Source: Neocallimastix lanati (nom. inval.) | Taxonomy: Eukaryota; Neocallimastigomycota; Neocallimastigomycetes; Neocallimastigales; Neocallimastigaceae | Assembly: GCA_016946835.1 (NCBI GenBank) | Contig: JACVTC010000022.1 | Coordinates: forward strand, 167,501 to 231,500 | Length of the DNA stretch: 64,000 nucleotides | Direction: 5' to 3' | Part shown: positions 22,380 through 32,200 of the stretch, piece after piece | Layout of the letters: each line of letters starts with the position of its first letter | How positions within the stretch are numbered: the first letter of the stretch is position 1 | Notes under the pieces: generated by a model | What the model was told of the DNA's origin: nothing | The model's input: only the letters and a program-made list of their open reading frames with translations | Database searches by the model: none | Translations under genes and position numbers: made by a program

Positions 22380-22812
22380 ATTAACATTAATTATTACTAA
22401 TTAACATTAATTTGAGAAAATAAAATTAAATATAATTAAATAAATATAAAATAATATAAATAAATAATTATACTTAACTTAAATATAAGATAGAGTTTAT
22501 TATAGAAAGTTTATAATAAACAATAACACAAAAGGAATAAAAGACACAAATATTTATAAAATATGTTTTATTTAAAAGGTTTTGGTTTATTAATTAATTA
22601 GTTTATTTGAATTATTATTTATTATAAAAATTCTAAAATAATAACTCTTGATTTCTCGAAGAGAACTCAAGAGAATCAAATATATATAAATTAATAATTA
22701 AATATTATTGGTTAAAATAAATACAATAATTTAATGTATTAAATTAATGTATTAAATAAGAAAGATAGATAAATTTTATAATAAAATAATAAATTTATCT
22801 AAGTTTCTTACA
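22380..22812 (+). repeat. Element B 5' LTR, right fragment
   Basis: The remaining 433 bp of the split LTR match 25032-25464 and end in TTTCTTACA. Together with 15395-15443 they reconstitute exactly 482 bp. Confidence 0.93.
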
Positions 22813-23822
22813 TTGCTCCCTTTACTTAATGAATTTGTATAAATTCATTATTATATAGGAAGTAGTATATTTAAAATAAAAATTATAATTAACCAAAAAA
22901 AATATAAATTTAAATAATTTATTGAAAGTTTTGCTAACCTTAACTTTTTAACATCTAGAGAAAAGATTAGAGGAAAAACTCTAGACGAATCAATATTAAG
23001 TAAAACCAATTAACTTGGGAAAACCTTAATATTGTTTTCTAACTAATATATAAATATAAGTGAATAAATAATTATAAATTAAATAAAATAAATATAATTA
23101 TTAAGTGTATAAATAAATATAAAATTAAATAAAATGACTATATTATTAAATGAATAAATAAATATTAAATTAAATAAATTATAATAACTAAGAAATGTAA
23201 ATAAATTATTAATAAATTTATTTGTATTTCTTACATTGCTCCTTTTCATTTGAATTGTTCAATGAAAGAAGAACAATTTAAAAAATAATAAATTAAGAAA
23301 TATTAAAAAGAAATAAAATTTAAATAAAATTAAAATAAATATTTAATTGCAATTTCAATTTAAAAAAATGAAATTTAAATTTTGAATTAAAATTTATTTT
23401 AAATAAATAATTAAATAAACAATAATTTATAAATTTATATTGTATATTATATATATTTTGTATTAATAAATAAATAAATAATAATAATAATAATTAATTT
23501 TACAATATATATATATTATATATTATTCATTAAATGAATGAAAATAATAATAATAATTTGAATTATATATTATATATTATATATTTTTCATATTTATTAA
23601 ATAAATAATAACATTTTATTATTTATATTATATATATGTTATATTATTCATTAGATAAATAAATAAGTAATAATCTAAATTATACATATGAATTATTTAT
23701 TAAATAAATAAATAATAATATTTTATAATTTTTTATATTAAATTTTATATGTATATTTTGAAATATGTATTAAATAAATAATAATAATATTTTATAATTT
23801 TTTATATTACATATATATATAT

Positions 23823-23876
<54 letters not shown>

Positions 23877-24180
23877 GATATAACGAGATATAGCTTTTGC
23901 CGATATCTGTTTTAACAAAGGGCAATTAGTAATTAACAATTATATTATTAATAATAATATATTATTTCAATTACGTAGAAGTGAATTTCAATTTTTATAT
24001 CACTTCAGCCCTAGTGTTAATATCTATATGTGATCATAGAACATTGTAATTATATATTTAAATATATCTTATAATTTTTTAAAATTTTATTTTCGTTCGT
24101 ATGATCAATATTAAAAACTTTTTATTATTATTATTTATTATTATTATTACTTTATTTATCATAATTATAATTTTATTTAC

Positions 24181-24244
<64 letters not shown>

Positions 24245-24428
24245 TAATTTATTTATTTTTTATTTTTATTTATTTTAAAGAAAAGAAAACTGAACAACTT
24301 ATCTTTTAAATTATTAATTTATTTTATTTATTTTTTGTTTTTTGTTTGTTTATTTGTTAGTTTTGTTTTGTTTCCTGCTTTGTTGCTTTGTTTGTTGCTT
24401 ATTTTACTTTATTTTATTTTTTTATTTT

Positions 24429-24464
<36 letters not shown>

Positions 24465-24982
24465 GAAATATATATATAATGTATATAATGTTATATATAA
24501 GAACAATTATATAATATTAAAATATAATATAAATATAATATTATAATAGATAAACATGATATATAAAATAAAATAAAGTAAAATAGTTAGTATGTAATAT
24601 TGTTAATTTTTATGAAATTTATAAGACTTATTTTTAAAAGTAAATAGGCAGAGTAAACAGAATAAGTGTTGTCATATTATTATAAAGTTATAATGTTTAA
24701 TATATATAATAATAAAGAATTGTTAGTCAATGTAATAATAAATTAAACAAAATAAATAATATATATATGACATAAACAAACATAAACAATGAAAAGAAAA
24801 ATAAAAAATAAACAAAAAAAAAAATTATAAATTTAAATTGAGAGAAAGAAAAAATTTCGTAAATAATATAAAATGAATTTATTTAATTTAATTATTCCAT
24901 TATAATTATAATTATTATTTTTTGTTATATTCATATTAAATTATTTATAAAATATTTTCTTCCTAAAAAGAAGAGTTATTAT
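22813..24982 (+). other. Element B internal region, non-coding
   Basis: About 2.2 kb without any credible protein frame. It starts TTGCTCCCTTTACTT, which does not resemble a tRNA 3' end complement, so the priming mechanism is unclear. A similar TTTCTTACATTGCTCC module recurs at about 23227-23252. A 47-nt poly-T run (23825-23871), an ATT microsatellite (24181-24244) and another poly-T (~24428-24460) follow. A purine-rich AAAAAGAAGAG directly before the 3' LTR (near 24966-24975) may be the polypurine tract. Confidence 0.7.
24181..24244. repeat. (ATT)n microsatellite
   Basis: About 21 uninterrupted ATT units inside element B. Confidence 0.9.
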
Positions 24983-25464
24983 TGTAAGAAATTACTTATA
25001 AAATTAATTATAAATAATTTCTTAACTACAAATTAACATTAATTATTACTAATTAACATTAATTTGAGAAAATAAAATTAAATATAATTAAATAAATATA
25101 AAATAATATAAATAAATAATTATACTTAACTTAAATATAAGATAGAGTTTATTATAGAAAGTTTATAATAAACAATAACACAAAAGGAATAAAAGACACA
25201 AATATTTATAAAATATGTTTTATTTAAAAGGTTTTGGTTTATTAATTAATTAGTTTATTTGAATTATTATTTATTATAAAAATTCTAAAATAATAACTCT
25301 TGATTTCTCGAAGAGAACTCAAGAGAATCAAATATATATAAATTAATAATTAAATATTATTGGTTAAAATAAATACAATAATTTAATGTATTAAATTAAT
25401 GTATTAAATAAGAAAGATAGATAAATTTTATAATAAAATAATAAATTTATCTAAGTTTCTTACA
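24983..25464 (+). repeat. Element B 3' LTR (intact)
   Basis: 482 bp with inverted ends TGTAAGAAA / TTTCTTACA, followed by the TSD aaaat (25465-25469). It is the reference for recognising the split 5' copy. Confidence 0.94.
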
Positions 25465-25469
25465 AAAAT

Positions 25470-26318
25470 AATACAGAATGAACAAATAATACTAATTGTG
25501 CTAGAATAATATAAATTATTCTAACCTTATAGATTATTCTATTCTATATAATTGGAACTTTCCAATATTCTTCAAATATTACTAAATAGAAATCTTAAGT
25601 TAATAAATCACTAATTAACTTATAATTCCTTTTTGAATTATCGATCCGATTCCATTATAATGTATTAAAAATCTTTAGCCAAGAATATTGTCCTTGCCCA
25701 CTTAATATATTAATATTATATTTCTTTTGTATTATGTTATATTGAAAATAATCAAATCTATTTAATTAGTTATTAAAATTTTCGTTATCAATTTAAATTT
25801 ATTTTTAATTACTAAATTTAACTAAACCACAATAAAATATTCTGTATAATCTCTTTATTTTTATTTTATATATATTAGTATTAAACTATTATTAAATAAT
25901 TAATAATTCAATAATATATAACTACTATTTATAACAATAATATTATTAACTAAAATAATAATTCAATTTCAATTTAAATGTTTTATTTATAAAAATAATT
26001 AGTAATTAGTTTATTAAAAAAATAGTTAGGCTTTACAAATTTTAATTTGATAAAAAAAATATAAATACATGTAATTTTAGTGAAATAAAATATAATCAAT
26101 AACTTTCTTTTTATTAAATAAATAATTATATTATTATTTTTCTTTTATAAATTTAAATAAATAAATATTGATTTTAAAACAAATTATTTTTTTTTTATTG
26201 TAATTTTATTATTTGTGTTAATTATTATTATATTCCTAAAATTATATGAACCATACCAAAAAAAAGAGGATTTTAAATATAAAAAACCTAAATCAATTAA
26301 AATGCTTTTTTTTTTTTT
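25470..26318. other. Intergenic DNA between element B and solo LTR
   Basis: AT-rich, somewhat less repetitive at 25470-25720. No gene, RNA or repeat is recognised. Confidence 0.5.
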
Positions 26319-27400
26319 TGTTGAAATTATAACTGAATTGAAGTTTCAATTTCAGTTATTTACATTTCAATAATTAAAAATATTATTTATTTAATTATAT
26401 ATTATTATATAATTAATAATTAATATAAATTCTTGTTTAATATTTAAAGGGTTATCTTAGGCCTAATAATTCTGAGAATATTAATAAATAAGGTTTATAT
26501 TAATAATTAATTTCAATACTACATTTGATATAAAACAAATATGTGTAGTAACATATTTGTATATTTAATAATAATTATTAAATATTAAATTTATATCTTT
26601 TTGATAATAATTATTTTATTTTATTTTATTTCAATATATATTATTATAATTATAATAATTATAATACTTTAATTCATATAAAATTTATATAGTTCTATAT
26701 ATTAGAATATGTATTTAATATATTACCTATTTCTTATAAATTAAATTATTTATATTAGAAATAGAGAACTCTCTTGTAAAATTTGAGGAATTAGAATTAT
26801 TATTTAATTGTACGAATATTATAATTTTATTAATAAAATTTACTAAACTACCATTATTTAAAACCCACTGCTTATAAATTATTGCACATAAAAGTCCCGC
26901 ATATCACATTTGACGTCACGTGTATTTTATTTTTATTATGTTTTATATATTTTACAACATATCTATATTTAATTTCAATTATATAATTAAATTTATCTTT
27001 ATATTTTATTAATATTTATATTACTACATTATTACTATTTACTATCTTATAATTAAATATTATTATTATGTAACTTAACAAAGTATAAAAGAAAGATGTA
27101 AAAATCTATCTTTTATGTTCTTTGTAAGGTTATTGTAAAATTACCTTAATAGTAATATATTATAGATATTTTATTATTAAATAAAATCAATAAATTTAAA
27201 ATCAAATTAATTTGATAATTCTAATTATCAAAGTTTATTATAAATAAATTTTTATTAAACTAAACATTAAAATATTTATTATTATTATTATATATCTATA
27301 TAGTATATTACTATATAGATATATCGACTTACTGAATATTTTTAATAAAACATATTATTTTACTTAAATTTAAACTATAAATTATATCAAAATCTTAACA
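26319..27400 (+). mobile_element. Solo LTR, diverged relative of the chromovirus LTR
   Basis: 1082 bp starting TGTTGAAATTATAACTGAA and ending AATCTTAACA. The left end, the segment around TTATCTTAGGCCTAATAATTC, the CRE (TGACGTCACGTG, 26911-26922) and the core from AAAGTATAAAAG to GTAAGGTTATTG (about 27080-27135) match the 689-bp chromovirus LTR. Extra sequence in the middle (about 26560-26900) and at the 3' end makes it about 390 bp longer. No internal region or second LTR is nearby. It sits inside a T-tract, so the TSD cannot be read with confidence. Confidence 0.88.
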
Positions 27401-27439
27401 TTTTTTTTTGTTGTTGAAGTCGAGAAAATAACCAGATTT

Positions 27440-27470
<31 letters not shown>

Positions 27471-28772
27471 GTATATAATGAAATACAATTTAAAATATTG
27501 TTCAACATTCAGCATTTTATCAAAAAACTGTTTTTTTTTTTTTTTTTTTTTTTTTTTTGTTTATTTTATTATTTAAAATAATGTTATAAACCATCAAAAG
27601 TGAACTTTCTTATTTAAAAAAAAAAAGATAAATAGATTATTTTTTTTTTTTCAAAGAAAAAAACAGACAGAAAGACAATGGAAATAGATGAGATTACTCC
27701 TTAAAATAATGGATGTTTAATGTCGATGAGTCAATAAAACTGGTATCATTTAAGAAGCTCTGCTCTACATCTACAACATATCCAAAGTTTTAACCTTTTA
27801 GCTGCGCTAGATCTCGAGATATTCCAATTAAAAAAAAAAAAACAATGAATTTATAAATAAATACATTATTTCTTATTTTCTAAAGTTAATATATATTTTA
27901 TATAAAATAGTATTCTAATTCTATAAATAACATTTGTTATAAAAGAAAAAATTATTTTTTAAATAATAATTTAGATTCCAATATTTTCCGGTAATAAGAA
28001 AGCTAAACAAATATCAAATCAGTTGTTATTATAAATAGATAATTTAACAATTTTAAATCAATATTAAATTATCATATATCATACATCAATAAATTAATTA
28101 TTAAATTATATATCAAATATCATTCAAAATCATTATTAATCATTTTATAATAAGATCGATCAGCACTTTTATTCAACTGAAAGAAACACCTTTTAATGAT
28201 TAATTGTAATTATTAAATGCTAATTAAATTCAACTTATAATTAATATATTATATTAAAAAGAAATATTTAGTTATGACTTATCATTAAAAGATTATTTAA
28301 CTTTATTAATAATTATATAAATATTTATACGAAATAGTCATTTTTAAATTAAAAAATTAGCCAGAGCTCTTATTTTAAAGAATATATTTGTTATTGTTTT
28401 AATTTAGAAATAATTTTTTGGAACAATCATTTATATTATTATTTATATTAAATAAAATATTTTATTAATACTCCAAAGAGTTATTATTTATAATGGGAAG
28501 CTATTTATTAACAATTTGGTGGAATACATCTCTAATGATCACCCAGGAGTATTCATGCTAATTGATTCTATAGATTCATCCATTTTCGTAAATCCATTAA
28601 TGAGAGTAACTGCTCGGTCGTAATTATTCCTCATCCTATTAAAAAAAAAAAAAAAGTATTTTCAATTCAAAGAGTCACAATTGAGGCTCAACAATTTTAT
28701 TTGTAACCTTGGATATACTTTTAAGTGGTAACTTTGTCATAAATAAATTGAACTCAAATTTATGCTCTAATT

Positions 28773-28828
<56 letters not shown>

Positions 28829-28857
28829 TATTATTTATAAATTTTTAATATCTGATT
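27401..28857. other. Intergenic DNA with coding-like debris
   Basis: Two islands, about 27680-27830 and 28456-28623, are less AT-rich and coding-like but broken by stops. The rest is poly-T (27447-27470, 27532-27558, 28779-28826) and AT-rich sequence. No functional gene is recognised. Confidence 0.5.
28456..28623 (+). pseudogene. Coding-like fragment, family unknown
   Basis: An open stretch of about 55 codons without an upstream ATG, ending in TAA, with balanced composition (segments NGKLFINNLVEYISNDHPG and FMLIDSIDSSIFVNPLMRV). It looks like an exon or a piece of a decayed gene. No family is recognised and no splice partner was found. Confidence 0.25.
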
Positions 28858-29124
28858 TGTTAAATATCACAGTTATGTGTTTAATTACATTGTACATTAT
28901 ACTACATTATTAAGTGTAAAATATTTCTTTTATTCGATAATATAATGTAGTGTAACGTTAAATGTTACCAATAATGTTAGACTAGAAAATAAATATTAAT
29001 AACATGTAATAACATATTCTTAAATGAATAAGGTCTTTCTAAATGTAAAAGCAATAAATAAATAAATAAATAAATAAACACATAATAAAATATAAATATC
29101 TGAATTTAAGTGTTATATTTAACA
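28858..29124 (+). repeat. Copia 5' LTR
   Basis: 267 bp with an (AAAT)n run near 29053-29078 and inverted ends TGTTAAATAT/ATATTTAACA. Confidence 0.93.
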
Positions 29125-29144
29125 GATTAAGAGTCTCATGACTC
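29125..29144 (+). other. Copia PBS, complementary to the 5' half of tRNA-Lys(CUU)
   Basis: The complement of this 20-bp segment reads as a D-stem end, an anticodon stem and a CUCUUAA anticodon loop (anticodon CUU) up to about position 40. It closely matches the middle of eukaryotic tRNA-Lys(CUU) as I remember it. Priming from an internally cleaved tRNA 5' half is known for copia (initiator tRNA-Met). Confidence 0.7.
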
Positions 29145-29242
29145 AATAATTCATTAACAATTGCTGATATCAAAATCTAATATATTAAATATTAAACATT
29201 CATTAAATATTAAAATAAAGAAATATTGGCAGCCACATTAAA

Positions 29243-32200
29243 ATGACTAAATCAGATAATTCAACAGTTACGGGGAGTTCTTCAAAAACTTCTTCAAAGA
29301 CAACAAAGACTACAAATACATCGAGTACAACAATGAATGATACTCTTGTCGAAGTAGAACCTCCAAATATTCAAACCAACACAATTAATAAATTTCACAT
29401 TCAAAACTTTAGAATTACAAATGAAAACTTTCACAAATGGCATTCAGACTTAAAATTATTCCTTGATTCTGAAGAATTGGGTGATTATATATCAAAGAAT
29501 ATCAAAGATATAAACACAAATAAAAAACATTTAAAATATGACAGTACAGTCAGAATTATAATATTAAACAGCCTCGACGAATATACAAAAAGCTTATTAA
29601 ATAATTGTACAAGTGCCTACTTAATGATAAAGGAATTAAAGGAAAGATTTTCAGAAACAGGCCCTTCAAGATTATTTGAAATTGAAATGAAGATAAAAAA
29701 GCTAGAAATCGAAAACGATGACTTCAAACTGTATTTAGATAATCTTAACTTATTATTTACAGAATACAATAACGAGGCAAAATCTCAAAATAAGCCAGAA
29801 CTAAGTGAAGAAACAAAAGTCTTGTATTCTTTAGAGGAACTAAATAAAGTCGGCATCGCATATTCATTCACATTTCTATATGTTGAAAAGACATTTAAGG
29901 ATTTAAAAGAAGACATAACAAAACTAAGTACCATAATTAAGAAAAGTAAAAGTATTAAACGAGTAGAAATCAAGGAAACATATCAACACGAAGATCAAAT
30001 TAATAGAGTCCGAAATGGGAAACTCCCATATAATTTTAATAAAGAAGCAAATTCCAACGAATACTGTCAATATTGCCATAAAAATGGGCACACTACTGAT
30101 AACTGTTTCTTCAATCCATCGAATTCACCAAATAATAACTATAGAGGAGAAAAGAAAAATATTAATAATAAGTCAAGAAACAAAATTAAAATTAAAAGAA
30201 CATCTTTAAACAGGAAAGGTAGTAAAAGAAACTTCAAATTTTATAACGTTAATTATGAAGAACAAAACAATTCGAATTCAGATTCAGATCCTTCATTCGA
30301 CTTCTGCTTCAATATAAAAACTAATTGTGTAAAAGATAATTTTAATAACAGTTCAATAACTTCCAGGAACATAAGGGTAAATAAAGTAACTACCGAAATC
30401 TTAAAAGAAGAAAATAATATTATGGAAGATAACAATATAGAATCATGGATCATTGATAGTGGAACAGGGATTAATTTATCTAAGAATATAAAAATACTAT
30501 CAAACATTGAAGAAGTTGCTAATAGAGGAATTACATACCCAAACGGACAATCCGATAGAATATACAAAAAGGGTATGTACAAAGGGATGTATAAAAATAA
30601 TAATTTTTCTATTGGAGAAGTATTTTATGCTCCAAACATACAAAATAATTTAATTTCCACTCATTACCTATGTAAAAAAGGCTTCAAATTAGTAATGGAT
30701 ATGCATAACAATAAAGAAAGACTCCAAATATTTAAAAATAATAAACTAATTACTACCGTTTATACAAATGATGAAAACCTCTTTACTTTAAATACAAGCT
30801 CAATGAAAAATAAAGATTATAATATAAACAATGTCGATTTAAAATTATGGCATGCTAGATTAGGCCACTATTACAATCAAAATCTTCAAAAATTTCTAGA
30901 AAACAACAACATTAAGGAAGAAAAGAATGATAATATAAATTGTGAAGATTGCAAAATAAGTAAACTCAAGAAAAAACCATTCAACAAAACAATCAACAAA
31001 AGTTCCTCACCATTACAAGTCGTTCATTCTGATATCGTCGGACCACTAAAGCCTTCACCATCATTTAGTGGATACAAATATTATATAACATTCGTAGATG
31101 ATTTCAGTAGAAAATGTTGGGTCTACTTACTGAAACACAAATCTGAAGCAGTACAAAAATTTATTGAGTTTCATAAACTTATGAAAAATACTTGTAATTA
31201 CAATATAAAAGAAGTAAGATCTGATAACGGTTTAGAATATAACAATTCTAATTTTATAAATTATCTTAAAAATAATGGAATTATATTCAATCATTCAACA
31301 CCAGGTAATCCCCAACAAAATGGTCGCGCTGAAAGAATTAATCAAACATTAGATAACTGCGCGAAAACACTACTTAGTGCAGCTAAATTATCACCTATTT
31401 TATGGGATGAAGCTATTAAATGTACATGTATATTGTATAATTTAAATCCGCATCAAGGAATTAATTTTAAAATCCCGAACGAGGTATTTTTTAATAAGAA
31501 AATTGATATATCTAAACTTAAAGTGTTTGGATGTAAAATATTTTTCCTTAATAGATACAAACAAGGAAAATTTGAAAATAATACAAAACCAGGTATTTTC
31601 TTAGGATACTCATCAGATTCCCCAGGTTATCGTGTCCTCGACACTACTTCAAAAACAATAATTATAGTTCGTGGCGCATACTTCAATGAAAGTACTCTAG
31701 GTTCACTTGGCACATCATTTTTTCATTCCTCAAATCCTTCAGATAAACAAATTGAGGGGGAACAGGACTCACAACATGATTCACAACATCAATTTAGTCA
31801 ATCTATTTATCATAATGAATTTGAAAGGAATGAAAACAAACCGAATAAAATTAATATTGAAGATAATATTGATTTAATGGATGAATACAATAATGAAAAC
31901 ATGTTAGACAATAATTCAGAAAACGAAATAATTAATGAAGACATAATTAATGAAAACATAATTAATGAAAATAAAATTAATGAAGACATAATCAATGAAA
32001 ATAAAATTAATGAAGACAAAATTAATGATGATAAAATCAATGAAGATAAAATTAACGAAAATCAAAATTTAGCTGAAAAACAAGAAGAAATACTCAAAAA
32101 TTCAAATATTGAAGATAATATAAAAGTTTCATCAAACGAAAACCATGCCAAAATCCTACATGATAATAGTAAAAGTAATGAAAATAACACTATTATTAAT

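Larger units (their letters stand above)
15395..25464 (+). mobile_element. Non-autonomous LTR retrotransposon (element B), split by a nested Ty3/gypsy insertion
   Basis: The 3' LTR is intact at 24983-25464 (482 bp, TGTAAGAAA...TTTCTTACA). The 5' LTR is the same 482 bp but split into 15395-15443 (49 bp) and 22380-22812 (433 bp) by the chromovirus. A 5-bp target duplication, aaaat, flanks the whole unit at 15390-15394 and 25465-25469. Without the nested element it measures about 3.1 kb. The internal part (22813-24982) has no protein-coding frame, so it must depend on another element's proteins. The two LTR copies look identical by eye, which suggests recent insertion. The insertion point is 17 bp upstream of a tRNA gene, a target typical of elements guided by the pol III machinery. 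Confidence 0.93.
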
